From Thermohalobaculum sp039028795 (GTDB lineage: Bacteria > Pseudomonadota > Alphaproteobacteria > Rhodobacterales > Rhodobacteraceae): 64,000 nt of DNA. Within the stretch, counting starts at the first letter, position 1. The number at the start of each line of letters is the position of its first letter. Below the pieces are notes generated by a model, which saw only the letters and a program-made list of their open reading frames with translations, made no database searches and was not told the origin of the DNA. Position numbers and translations under genes: made by a program. Location of the stretch: the NCBI GenBank assembly GCA_039028795.1, contig JBCCHJ010000006.1, positions 65,446 to 129,445 of the forward strand, given 5' to 3'. Shown here piece after piece: positions 24,008 through 35,714 of the stretch.

Positions 24008-25039
24008 ATGCGGTCAATTCGAAACATCGAGATCATTGGCTGTCATGCAGAGGGAGAGGTCGGTGATGTGATCACCGGCGGGGTTGGGCCAATCCCGGGC
24101 GACACAGTGTGGGAGCAATCGCGGTTCATCGCCCAGGATGACAGCCTGCGCCGGTTCGTACTGCGAGAGCCCCGCGGTGGTGTCTTCCGCCATATCAATC
24201 TGCTGGTGCCACCGAAGCATCCGGAGGCCGATGCGGCTTGGATCATAATGGAACCGGAAGATACACCGCCGATGTCGGGGTCAAATTCCATCTGCGTGAC
24301 GACGGTGTTGCTAGAAACCGGCATCGTGCCGATGACTGAGCCGGAGACGTTGCTGGCGCTGGAGGCCCCGGGCGGGCTGATCACAGCGACCGCGATCTGC
24401 CGGGACGGCCGGGTGGAAAGAGTGCAGATCCGAAACCACATCTCTTTCGCTGACAAACTGGATGCGGTGGTCGAAGTATCGGGCATTGGCACAATCACGC
24501 TCGACACAGCCTATGGCGGCGACAGCTATGCGTTGGTGGATGCGGTCTCAATGGGGTTCCAACTGATCCCTGATGAGGCCCGGGACCTTGCCGAAACCGG
24601 TGTCAAGATCGTCGCCGCAGTCAATGAGCAACTGGGTTTCACACACCCTGAAAATGCGGATTGGGACCATGTTTCGTTCTGTCAATTCACTGGTCCCGTG
24701 CACGAGGTAGATGGCGTGAAGACGGGACCGAATGCCGTCGTCATCCAACCTGGAAAAATCGATCGATCGCCCTGCGGCACCGGATGTTCCGCCCGCATGT
24801 CGGTTCTGCATGCGCGCGGCATGTTGGCGGTGGGAGAACCCTTTCACGGGGTCTCTTTGATCGGGTCAGTGTTTCATTGCCGGTTGGAAGAAGAAACAAC
24901 AATCGCCGGAAGACCGGCGATTGTTCCCAGCATTTCGGGCCGCGCCTGGATCACGGGGCGCCGGACGGAAATGCTGGACCCCAACGACCCCTGGCCAGAG
25001 GGGTATACCTTATCGGACACCTGGCCGATGATTTCTTGA
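24008..25039 (+). CDS. Proline racemase-family enzyme, Ser/Cys type: probable trans-3-hydroxy-L-proline dehydratase
   Basis: A 343-residue member of the proline racemase / hydroxyproline epimerase superfamily. The first catalytic position, Cys in racemases, is Ser90 (PPMSGSNSICV), while the second, Cys256, is kept (DRSPCGTGCSARM). In this superfamily, replacing the first Cys with Ser or Thr is associated with dehydration of trans-3-hydroxy-L-proline, sometimes with 4-hydroxyproline epimerase activity. So I call a dehydratase, not a racemase. No other hydroxyproline catabolic gene is adjacent. A perfect 12-bp hairpin lies within its coding sequence at 24898-24925. Confidence 0.75.
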   Translation: MRSIRNIEIIGCHAEGEVGDVITGGVGPIPGDTVWEQSRFIAQDDSLRRFVLREPRGGVFRHINLLVPPKHPEADAAWIIMEPEDTPPMSGSNSICVTTVLLETGIVPMTEPETLLALEAPGGLITATAICRDGRVERVQIRNHISFADKLDAVVEVSGIGTITLDTAYGGDSYALVDAVSMGFQLIPDEARDLAETGVKIVAAVNEQLGFTHPENADWDHVSFCQFTGPVHEVDGVKTGPNAVVIQPGKIDRSPCGTGCSARMSVLHARGMLAVGEPFHGVSLIGSVFHCRLEEETTIAGRPAIVPSISGRAWITGRRTEMLDPNDPWPEGYTLSDTWPMIS

Positions 25040-25191
25040 TATTATTCAATGCTCTAGCGGTTAAAGATGAACTGTCGTATGTCGGCTGTATCCGCAGTTT
25101 CACCACCCGTAGCTGGAAAATCAATTTCCTAACACTATCTTAACATCTGCGGTCGTAAGCTTGCCGCACGTATCCGAAAAAAGGAGCCTGC

Positions 25192-25365
25192 ATGACAGCC
25201 TTGTCAAAGGATATTCTGCGCGTGGACATGACCAATGACCCTGATCGTCTGGAGTCTGAACATGCGTCTGCGTCATTCAAACCTGTCGAACGAACCGAAA
25301 AGACGACGGACCTTGCGGCCCCGCGCCCACGTCCGAAGCTGCCGGCTTACGTGCATCCGCACTAG
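25192..25365 (+). CDS. Small protein, 57 residues, unknown
   Basis: ATG 25192 follows a strong ribosome-binding site (AAAAAAGGAGCC, spacing about 5 bases). The ORF starts MTALSKDILRVDMTNDPDRL and ends with a proline-rich basic tail APRPRPKLPAYVHPH. No membrane helix or signal peptide is visible, and I do not recognise a family. The first half is acidic-polar and probably helical; the second half is probably disordered. It sits alone between the proline-racemase-family gene and convergent mfd. A gene is likely; its function is open. Confidence 0.6.
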   Translation: MTALSKDILRVDMTNDPDRLESEHASASFKPVERTEKTTDLAAPRPRPKLPAYVHPH

Positions 25366-25396
25366 GCCGAAGCCCGCCAAGACCGGCGGATGACGT

Positions 25397-28852
<3,456 letters not shown>

Positions 28853-29252
28853 GGTCCGGGACCTAACGAGTGTGGTGTTAACCTTCAAGGGCACATTGGC
28901 CGCATACTAGATTCGGCAACGCACTTTGACCGGGCGGTTGGTCGTGCAGCCCGGGTTATAACTTCTCTATCTGGGGAGAACCGGTCAGGACCGGCTGGGT
29001 TTTCAGGTGCCTAAAGAGTGGCACGGGAGACAAGGGCGGCAGGCCTGCCGTATATCCCAAGCCCCCTCAAGGTCGCTATCCGTCGAGGGGGAATCAGTTC
29101 GCTTCGAAGCGGGTGAAGATATACTTCAGCAGCCCAAGGCGTTGCGAAACGATCGCGCCCAGCGCGCGATACTTCGCATGGCGAGGGGCGTGCGCTAGGG
29201 AACCTGATTGAAAAACTCGATGAGATTCCCGCCTACGCGGGAATGACGCCTT
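28853..29252 (+). other. 400-base gap rich in hairpins, possible structured RNA
   Basis: No supported ORF. Between 28980 and 29170 there are seven successive short inverted repeats: CCGGTC/GACCGG (28981-28994), GTGCC/GGCAC (29008-29025), CGGCAGGCCTGCCG (29037-29050), CCCCCTC/GAGGGGG (29062-29091), CGCTTCGAAGCG (29100-29111), GAAG-ATATA-CTTC (29115-29127) and ATCGCGC/GCGCGAT (29152-29170). The density suggests a structured non-coding RNA or a cluster of extragenic palindromes. No known RNA class (tmRNA, RNase P, SRP RNA) could be recognised, and the strand is uncertain. Confidence 0.35.
29225..29244. repeat. Extragenic palindrome (ATTCCCGC type)
   Basis: ATTCCCGC-CTAC-GCGGGAAT, a perfect 8-bp inverted repeat followed by GACG, just past the end of the hydrolase gene. 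Elements of this form (ATTCCCGC...GCGGGAATGAC) are common dispersed repeats in many proteobacterial genomes. Only one copy is in this window. Confidence 0.65.
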
Positions 29253-30278
29253 TCACGGAAGCTCTAGTTCCTCATCCCCAAGATCAGCGAAGGCTTCGGC
29301 AACGAAATCTTCCGTCGCTTCCTCCAATGTTGCCGGGGACCACTTTGGACTATTGTCTTTGTCCAAGATTACCGCGCGGACACCTTCATAGAAATCCGGA
29401 TGGGTCATGCAGTACCGCGCAAGGCGGTATTCCAGCTTCATGCAGTCTTCGAAGGAAAGGTTGGCGCCTTTGCGGATTTGGCGAAACGCGATGCGGGTAG
29501 AGGTCGGCGACTTAGAGAGGATGATGTCGCGTTGTTTCGCGGCCCATTCTGTGCCGGCACTCAGTCGATCGAGGATTGCCTCTACACTCGTCGCCGCAAA
29601 GCAGTGGTCAATTTCAGCCTGATGCTCAAGCGGAGGATAAACCTGCCCCGCGCCATGACCAATCGGGTCGAAGTCATCCAGAAAGTCGTCGATTTCACTG
29701 GTCGTCAGCGAGATGTTACAGAGACTCGCAGACAACGCGTCATCGCCCTTGATCCGCGCACCGGTCAGGCCCAGCCACATTCCTGTCTCACCGGGCAGCC
29801 TCGGTAGAAAATAGGTCGCGCCGACGTCCGGGAAAAGGCCAATCCCTGTTTCCGGCATGGCGAACATTGTGCGTTCCGTGGCGATGCGTAGAGATCCATG
29901 GATCGAGACGCCTACTCCGCCGCCCATGACGATGCCGTCCATTATGCCGACATAGGGCTTGGGATAGCGCTTGATCTTTGTGTTCAGCCGGTATTCGTCC
30001 GCGAAGAATTGAAAGTTCCGCTCTCCGGTCTTGCCGCCCTGCCCGTTGTCATAGAGCCATCGTATGTCACCGCCCGCAGCGAATGCCTTGTCCCCAGCCC
30101 CTTGTATCGCGACGACGGTGATCGAGTCATCCTCTGCCCATGCGTCCAGTTGCACATCCATCTTCTGGACCATCCCATAGGTCAGGGCATTCAGGCTTTC
30201 GGGTTTGTTCAGCGTGATCAGGCCCAGCTTGCCCCGCTGTTCAAACAGAATCTCGTCACTCTCCATTGCGGCATCCAT
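29253..30278 (-). CDS. 3-hydroxyisobutyryl-CoA hydrolase / enoyl-CoA hydratase family
   Basis: A 341-residue crotonase-fold protein. It has AFAAGGDIRWLYDNG (first oxyanion loop), GIVMGGGVGVSIHGSLRIAT (second oxyanion loop) and MPETGIGLFPDVGATYFLPR, which carries the Glu and Asp used by 3-hydroxyisobutyryl-CoA hydrolases. The length (about 340 rather than about 260) and C-terminal extension fit that class of valine-catabolism enzymes. The start is ATG 30278; ATG 30266 is a possible alternative. Divergent from hemB with 60 bases between. Confidence 0.87.
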   Translation of the reverse strand: MDAAMESDEILFEQRGKLGLITLNKPESLNALTYGMVQKMDVQLDAWAEDDSITVVAIQGAGDKAFAAGGDIRWLYDNGQGGKTGERNFQFFADEYRLNTKIKRYPKPYVGIMDGIVMGGGVGVSIHGSLRIATERTMFAMPETGIGLFPDVGATYFLPRLPGETGMWLGLTGARIKGDDALSASLCNISLTTSEIDDFLDDFDPIGHGAGQVYPPLEHQAEIDHCFAATSVEAILDRLSAGTEWAAKQRDIILSKSPTSTRIAFRQIRKGANLSFEDCMKLEYRLARYCMTHPDFYEGVRAVILDKDNSPKWSPATLEEATEDFVAEAFADLGDEELELP

Positions 30279-30338
30279 GATCTTGCCCCCGTCGGCGCGG
30301 CCTCATAATGTCCGGGTCAAATAAGAGGAAGCGAGCCG

Positions 30339-31352
30339 ATGCTGCAACCCACTCCGGTCCCTGCCAACCGTCCGCGCCGTCTGCGGGCGACACCCTGGAT
30401 CCGCGCCATGGTGGCCGAGAATACGCTGAGCCCCGCTGATTTCATCTGGCCTTGCTTCGTGATCGACGGAGAAGACGAAGCGCAGCCCATCGAGACCATG
30501 CCAGGGGCGGAACGGCTGACAATCGATCGGCTGGTTAAAAAGGCGGAAGAGGCTGCGGAGTTGGGCGTGCCCGCACTAGCGATTTTTCCCAACATCGACC
30601 CGGGTCTGAAAACGCCAGGAGCGGAAGAAGCCTGGAACCCGGAGAACTTGGTCTGCCGGGCAACACGGGCAGTGAAAGCCGAGGTGCCAGATATTGGCGT
30701 GATGGTGGATGTGGCGCTGGATCCCTTCAATTCGGATGGTCATGACGGGTTGGTGCACGACGGGCCGAATGGGCCCGAAATCAAGAACGACGAGACGCTG
30801 TTGGCGCTGGAAAAACAAACGCTGGCCCAGGCCGAAGCCGGGGCCGATGTTATGGGACCGTCCGATATGATGGACGGCCGTGTGATGGTCATGCGCCGTG
30901 CGCTGGAGGACAATGACTTCCAGAATGTCACGATCATGACCTATGCGGCCAAGTATGCCTCGGCCTTTTATGGCCCGTTCCGCGATGCTGTGGGGTCAGG
31001 CGGCGCGCTGCGCGGCGACAAGAAAACCTATCAGATGGACTATGCCAACTCGGACGAGGCTTTGCGTGAGGTTGCCATGGACCTGGCAGAAGGCGCCGAC
31101 ATGGTGATGGTAAAGCCCGGCATGCCCTATCTGGACATCTGCCAACGCGTGTCGTCCGAGTTTAAAGTGCCAACCTTCGCCTATCAGGTCAGCGGGGAAT
31201 ACGCGATGCTGAAGAACGCCATGGGCAATGGCTGGTTGGATGCAGAGAAGGGTATGTTCGAAAGCCTGATGGCCTTCAAGCGCGCGGGTTGCGCCGGGAT
31301 CCTGACCTATTTCGCCTTGGAAGCCGCGCAGATTTTGAAGGCCCATGCTTAA
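30339..31352 (+). CDS. hemB: Porphobilinogen synthase (delta-aminolevulinate dehydratase), Mg-type
   Basis: A 337-residue enzyme that joins two 5-aminolevulinate molecules to porphobilinogen in haem and tetrapyrrole synthesis. It has the active-site lysines in MTYAAKYASAFYGPFRDA and MVMVKPGMPYLD, plus FVIDGEDEAQPIETMPG near the N-terminus. The metal region reads MVDVALDPFNSDGHDGLVHD, with Asp/Ala instead of the three zinc-binding Cys residues, so the enzyme should be magnesium-dependent as in other alphaproteobacteria. Confidence 0.96.
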   Translation: MLQPTPVPANRPRRLRATPWIRAMVAENTLSPADFIWPCFVIDGEDEAQPIETMPGAERLTIDRLVKKAEEAAELGVPALAIFPNIDPGLKTPGAEEAWNPENLVCRATRAVKAEVPDIGVMVDVALDPFNSDGHDGLVHDGPNGPEIKNDETLLALEKQTLAQAEAGADVMGPSDMMDGRVMVMRRALEDNDFQNVTIMTYAAKYASAFYGPFRDAVGSGGALRGDKKTYQMDYANSDEALREVAMDLAEGADMVMVKPGMPYLDICQRVSSEFKVPTFAYQVSGEYAMLKNAMGNGWLDAEKGMFESLMAFKRAGCAGILTYFALEAAQILKAHA

Positions 31353-31418
31353 CTACTCCTGGAATTCTGACCACCTGTGGTAGAATGGGCCAAATGATTT
31401 GTGTGCGTTTTTTAGGTC

Positions 31419-33962
31419 ATGACCCTTTCTGACGATACCGTTGCGGGTACGGTCGACTTTGCTGAACCCGCAACGAGCGCCCGGCCCGGCGGTTTTGCAG
31501 CCCGCCTGTTCGGCTATGACATTTTCATCTCATTCGCATTGGGGCCGCCGCCCCGGGGCAGCCAGGCCTACGCTTCGGACCTGGCGCGACGGCTGCGCGA
31601 ACAGGATATGTCGGTGTTCTATTCCGAGGATGAAGCCGCCCCCGGTGCAGAGCTTGACGACACACTGGTAAGCGCTTTGCACCGGTCCAGAATCCTAGTG
31701 GTGCTTTGCAATCACGGTACCTTGGCCGAGCCACGCTGGGTCAAAGAAGAAGTGCTGCAGTTCAGGGCCAAGCACCCAGAAAGGCCGATCATCCCGATAA
31801 ACATCGGCGGGGCATTGCTGGATCCTGAGCTCAACGCAGATACCCAGGACTGGCTGCAGTTTCGCGATAAAATATGGATCGACGAAAGCGCCGAGGCGGG
31901 CCAGACCGGCCAGGTCAGTGCCGAGGTTCTGCAACGGCTGGTGGTCGCCCCGCGGCAAACGCGGACCAACCAATGGTGGCGCCGCATCGTGGCAGGAACG
32001 GGTGTTGTCCTGGCCACCCTGACCGTAGTTGCCGGTTTTTTTGCCTGGTTCGCCAATGAACGGGACCAGAGCGCGCGGTTGGAACTGACCAAGGCGACCG
32101 CCCAGCGCTTGGCCTCGCAGGCCGTGCCGATGATGAAAGGGGAACAGCCGGGCGGGCCCGAACGCGCGGTGTTGCAGGTGCTTGCGGCGGCGGCTTTAGA
32201 CCAGCCTTCGCATGTGTTGGACCAGGCCCTACATGCGCTGAACGTTCGATTGCAGAATACCGTCAAGCTGGTCGATCTAGGCACAACGATCCAGTCACTT
32301 GCGTTCAGCCCGGATGACCGAAAGCTGGTCATGGGTGGGATCGGCAGACCGCGCGGCGACCGGTTAGAGTTTTTCGATGCCGAAACGCTGCAGCGGATCG
32401 AGACGCCGATCAGCCGGTTCGAACAGACCGAAGGGGCCGCTGGGATCAGCGTTCATGCGGCCGCGTTCAATCCCCAGGATCCTAATCAGGTCGCCTGGAC
32501 GGGTGTGCCTCCGGATCGCAGGCACGAAGACGGCTGGACCCAGGATCTGATGATATGGGACCTGGCCAAAGACCAGGAACTGAGCCAGCGCCAGAGTTTT
32601 GTAGGTACGGTGGGTGGCCTGGAGTACAGCCCCGATGGTCGCTTTATCGCGATCCTGCGCAATGGATTGCAGATCATCGATACGGCGACAGGCAAGCCGG
32701 TGGCCGACCCAGTCGACACGGGCAATGACGCAGCCACCGATGTTGTCTACAGCCCAGATGGCATGTCCGTGCTGACAACCGGGTTGCTGCAAACCTGGAT
32801 TTGGCCCTTCGATCCCGACACCGGGGCTCTGGCAGAACCGATTTCCTTGGACTTCCGCCCGCAACGTTTCAAGGCCACCTTCAGTCCCGATGGTGCTCAG
32901 GTCGCCACAGGTGATGGCACTGGCATTATCACATTCTGGGATGCGGTGACGGGGCAAGAGCTGACCCGCCACCCCGAGGGTGCGGAATGGGATAGGGCCC
33001 GCAGGCATCAGGCAATCACAGCGATCAACTATCTGCCTGGCACGCCATTCATGTTAACGGCAGACGCGGACGGCAAGCTGTTGGTCCGGGCGCCTGGAGG
33101 CCAGGTGTTGTTGTTGGATCTGGATGTCGGCGAAACCCGGGCTTTCGGAGCATTGGCGCCAAGCCATGATGGCGCACGCATCGCCGTTGGGGGGGATAGT
33201 GGCATCCTGCGCATCATGAAACTGCCAAGGGCGTTTCTTATCGACCCGAAGGGCGGGCTCTACATTCTGGACACTGCGGACCGGATGGGCACGTACCGCA
33301 TGGATAAGGATGAACGCGCAGCGATCAACGCGATGGTGAAGACCCTCAGGTACAGGCGTGCTCTGCATCGGACCGAAACCAATCCGAGCGAGTACATCAA
33401 AGACGCAGATGGGTCGCCCGAGGATGTCACAGCCGTCGCCTACAGCTTCAATGCTGGATTCATTGCCACCGGTGCGAAGAACGGAACGGTTCGGGTCGGC
33501 CCTGCTGATACGTTGATGATCGGCGGCATTTCATCGGAAACGGACCAGAATGACTGGTTCATGATCGACACTGGAGAACCGGCCACCGCCGAAGACCTGG
33601 CGCTGGCGAACGCCGAAGCCGCCAGGGATGACCCGAATTTCGATTATGAAGCGGTTGACTGGGCGGGCTCGCGCCTTTTTACCGTGTCGAATGCTCCTGT
33701 ACGGCGCTTGGCCGTTAGCGACGATGGCACCTATGTTTTGGTCGACGCCGGTGATGGCATCGAGTTGTGGAACGCGCGGAACGGTCAGTTGATCGGCGAC
33801 ACGCCGAAGACCTTTCCTATTGATGGCTGGATCGGTCCCGCAGACTGGGTGCCTGCGCTTTGTGGCAGGGTGACCCGGAACATGACACGCGCCGAATGGG
33901 CGGAGTGGGTGTCACCGGAAATCGAATACCGCATTCAATGTCCGGATCTGCCGGCGGAGTGA
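31419..33962 (+). CDS. TIR-domain receptor-like protein with one membrane helix and a C-terminal beta-propeller
   Basis: An 847-residue protein. Residues about 30-160 form a TIR domain (YDIFISFALGPPPRGSQAYA; SVFYSEDEAAPGAELDDTLV; VVLCNHGTLAEPRWVKEEVL, with Glu in the usual catalytic region). A basic stretch RTNQWWRRIV precedes a single transmembrane helix (about residues 190-212), then a helical linker and a WD40/PQQ-like propeller (about 285-840) with repeats such as IQSLAFSPDDRKLVMGG and GGLEYSPDGRFIAIL. By the positive-inside rule the TIR domain is cytoplasmic and the propeller is periplasmic. It could sense an extracytoplasmic cue and signal through TIR NAD chemistry. It is near a second TIR gene. 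Confidence 0.82.
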   Translation: MTLSDDTVAGTVDFAEPATSARPGGFAARLFGYDIFISFALGPPPRGSQAYASDLARRLREQDMSVFYSEDEAAPGAELDDTLVSALHRSRILVVLCNHGTLAEPRWVKEEVLQFRAKHPERPIIPINIGGALLDPELNADTQDWLQFRDKIWIDESAEAGQTGQVSAEVLQRLVVAPRQTRTNQWWRRIVAGTGVVLATLTVVAGFFAWFANERDQSARLELTKATAQRLASQAVPMMKGEQPGGPERAVLQVLAAAALDQPSHVLDQALHALNVRLQNTVKLVDLGTTIQSLAFSPDDRKLVMGGIGRPRGDRLEFFDAETLQRIETPISRFEQTEGAAGISVHAAAFNPQDPNQVAWTGVPPDRRHEDGWTQDLMIWDLAKDQELSQRQSFVGTVGGLEYSPDGRFIAILRNGLQIIDTATGKPVADPVDTGNDAATDVVYSPDGMSVLTTGLLQTWIWPFDPDTGALAEPISLDFRPQRFKATFSPDGAQVATGDGTGIITFWDAVTGQELTRHPEGAEWDRARRHQAITAINYLPGTPFMLTADADGKLLVRAPGGQVLLLDLDVGETRAFGALAPSHDGARIAVGGDSGILRIMKLPRAFLIDPKGGLYILDTADRMGTYRMDKDERAAINAMVKTLRYRRALHRTETNPSEYIKDADGSPEDVTAVAYSFNAGFIATGAKNGTVRVGPADTLMIGGISSETDQNDWFMIDTGEPATAEDLALANAEAARDDPNFDYEAVDWAGSRLFTVSNAPVRRLAVSDDGTYVLVDAGDGIELWNARNGQLIGDTPKTFPIDGWIGPADWVPALCGRVTRNMTRAEWAEWVSPEIEYRIQCPDLPAE

Positions 33963-33981
33963 TCAAGCTGGCAAACGGGCA

Positions 33982-34284
33982 TCAGCCTGCGAAGGTGACC
34001 CAACCCACGATGAACAACGCAAATCCACCAGACAGAACGGCAGGGATCACCCCAAGCCACCGGGCCGCGCCGGTCACATCGGCTTGGCGGATCAAGCGAA
34101 TGATCAAGGCAGCAAATGCCGCAAAAAGCGCGCCAATCTGCCAGCCCAGAAATATGAAGATCACTGCAAAGCCCCCGGCCAACCCGTTGCCCGTGGGATC
34201 ATAGAGTGCAGCGTGGATGAAGGCAGTCGCGACCAGAACGGCCCAAAGCACCACGAAACCGATCACATAATGGTTTACCGTCAT
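33982..34284 (-). CDS. Small three-helix membrane protein, unknown
   Basis: A 100-residue hydrophobic protein starting at ATG 34284 after AGGGGGGA. It has three hydrophobic helices (about residues 6-26, 35-62, 73-98) with basic residues in the loop RLIRQAD. I do not recognise the family. It converges with the TIR/propeller gene (19-base gap) and is divergent from the sugar-dehydrogenase gene. Confidence 0.65.
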   Translation of the reverse strand: MTVNHYVIGFVVLWAVLVATAFIHAALYDPTGNGLAGGFAVIFIFLGWQIGALFAAFAALIIRLIRQADVTGAARWLGVIPAVLSGGFALFIVGWVTFAG

Positions 34285-34349
34285 AGCAAATCCCCCCTGG
34301 CCGCGAATTGGCGGGCGCCCTATTTTAGTTCTGAACAGAGGAGATTGTC

Positions 34350-35441
34350 ATGCTGAGACTGATCCTGGCGTTTTTGCTTTTGGCCAGCCCCACGGCTGCA
34401 GAGGTTTATAAAACCTCGGCGGGGCCGGTGAATGTTGAACCAGTTGTCGAGGATTTGGACACGCCATGGTCGGTTGCGTTCCTTCCCGATGGGCGTTTGT
34501 TGATCACAGAACGGGACGGCAATTTACTGGTCGTCTCGGCAGGTGGGGAGAAGCGGCGCGTCGCCCGGGTGCCGGATGTGCGCGCCCGCGGCCAAGGCGG
34601 GTTGTTCGATATCGTGCCCGATCCAAACTATGCCCAGAACAAGATCGTTTATCTCAGCTATGCTGAACCGGTGGATGGGGGAGACGCGCGCACCGCAGTG
34701 GCACGCGCCAGATTCGACAGCGCGTCATTGCAGGAGTTTCAGGTGATCTTCCGCCAGGACCCTGCGCTCGGAGGCGGTCGGCATTTCGGCGGGCGCATCA
34801 TTCCCGACGGCAAGGGAAATCTTTTCATCACAACTGGAGATCGCGGCGACCGGGAAGAGGCACAAGAAACCAACCATATTGGTAAGATCATCCGCATTCG
34901 CGATGACGGCTCGGTCCCCGATGATAACCCTTTCATTGGCGACGCGATGCCGGATGAGGTCTGGTCACTGGGTCACAGGAACCCTCAAGGTGCCACGTTG
35001 GATGAAAACGGCCAGCTCTGGACCGTAAGCCATGGCGCACGCGGCGGCGATGAGATCAACCGGCCAGAGCCGGGCAAAAACTATGGTTGGCCGGTAATAT
35101 CCTATGGGACCCATTATTCAGGCGGAAAGATCGGTGTCGGTACGACCAGTGCGGGCATGGAGCAACCGGTTTGGTATTGGGACCCATCGATCGCACCATC
35201 TGGAATGATGATCTATTCGGGCAAGCTGTGGCCTGACTGGGCAGGTGACATCTTCGTCGGATCGCTGAAGTTCGATTTTATCTCGCGGCTTAAGCGAAAC
35301 GGCGATCAGATCACGAGCGAAGAACAACTGTTCCTGAATGAGTTCACCCGCATTCGCGATGTTCGCGAAGGCCCGGATGGCGCGATCTGGTTTCTGTCCG
35401 AAGGAGATGATGCGCTCTATCGCGTTACACCTGCCGAGTAG
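34350..35441 (+). CDS. PQQ-dependent aldose sugar dehydrogenase-like protein (YliI family)
   Basis: A 363-residue exported protein with a signal peptide (MLRLILAFLLLASPTAAE). It has the soluble glucose dehydrogenase (six-bladed propeller) signatures LDTPWSVAFLPDGRLLITER, RHFGGRIIPDGKGNLFITTG and GHRNPQGATLDENGQLW, where the His is the catalytic base, followed by HGARGGDEINRPEPGKNYGW. Family members oxidise aldoses in the periplasm with PQQ, although for many the substrate is unknown. A strong ribosome-binding site (GAGGAG) precedes ATG 34350. Confidence 0.88.
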   Translation: MLRLILAFLLLASPTAAEVYKTSAGPVNVEPVVEDLDTPWSVAFLPDGRLLITERDGNLLVVSAGGEKRRVARVPDVRARGQGGLFDIVPDPNYAQNKIVYLSYAEPVDGGDARTAVARARFDSASLQEFQVIFRQDPALGGGRHFGGRIIPDGKGNLFITTGDRGDREEAQETNHIGKIIRIRDDGSVPDDNPFIGDAMPDEVWSLGHRNPQGATLDENGQLWTVSHGARGGDEINRPEPGKNYGWPVISYGTHYSGGKIGVGTTSAGMEQPVWYWDPSIAPSGMMIYSGKLWPDWAGDIFVGSLKFDFISRLKRNGDQITSEEQLFLNEFTRIRDVREGPDGAIWFLSEGDDALYRVTPAE

Positions 35442-35531
35442 TGTGGCAATTCTGTCGCGCAAGCGCGTTGCGGACAGATGCTTGATTGAACGATGCAGCG
35501 ATTCGGTGTATGCGCTGCGTCCCACAAAGAA

Positions 35532-35590
35532 AGGAGGGCAACATGAGTAAATTAACATCAAGACGTTTTGCCCTCTTAGGCTTTTAAGCC
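35532..35590 (+). promoter_or_regulatory. Hairpin that sequesters the ribosome-binding site of a 14-codon ORF
   Basis: AGGAGGGCAA (35532-35541), containing the Shine-Dalgarno sequence, can pair over 10 bp (one G-U) with TTGCCCTCTT (35568-35577), which lies inside the coding part of the same mini-ORF. The start codon lies in the loop. A second palindrome GGCTTTTAAGCC (35579-35590) follows directly and spans the stop codon. The layout suggests a translational switch or thermosensor-like element ahead of the BCS1-type gene. Confidence 0.5.
35543..35587 (+). CDS. 14-codon ORF with twin-arginine-like sequence (leader peptide or gene remnant)
   Basis: ATG 35543 follows a perfect AAGGAGG ribosome-binding site. 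It encodes MSKLTSRRFALLGF then TAA. The sequence looks like the first part of a twin-arginine signal peptide (S-R-R-F-A-L-L), but a stop follows at once and no matching secreted protein continues in any frame. It may be the stub of a decayed gene or a translated regulatory leader for the BCS1-type gene that begins 127 bases further on. Confidence 0.4.
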   Translation: MSKLTSRRFALLGF

Positions 35591-35714
35591 AAGTCTCCGG
35601 GCGAAATCTATCCAAGTTCAGCGATCTGCCTGACCGGCAGGTGTGACGAATATTATGCTGGTGCGCCGGCTTGAAGAACCTGCCGATGACTTATTGGCGG
35701 GAAGGTGAGCTTTT

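Noticed and set aside
29007..29198. 63-codon + strand frame inside the structured gap
   Set aside because: No ribosome-binding site, no recognisable domain, and it coincides with palindromes.
28940..29215. tmRNA, RNase P RNA, 4.5S or 6S RNA in the mfd upstream region
   Set aside because: None of the conserved core sequences of these RNAs could be found, so only a generic structured region is reported.
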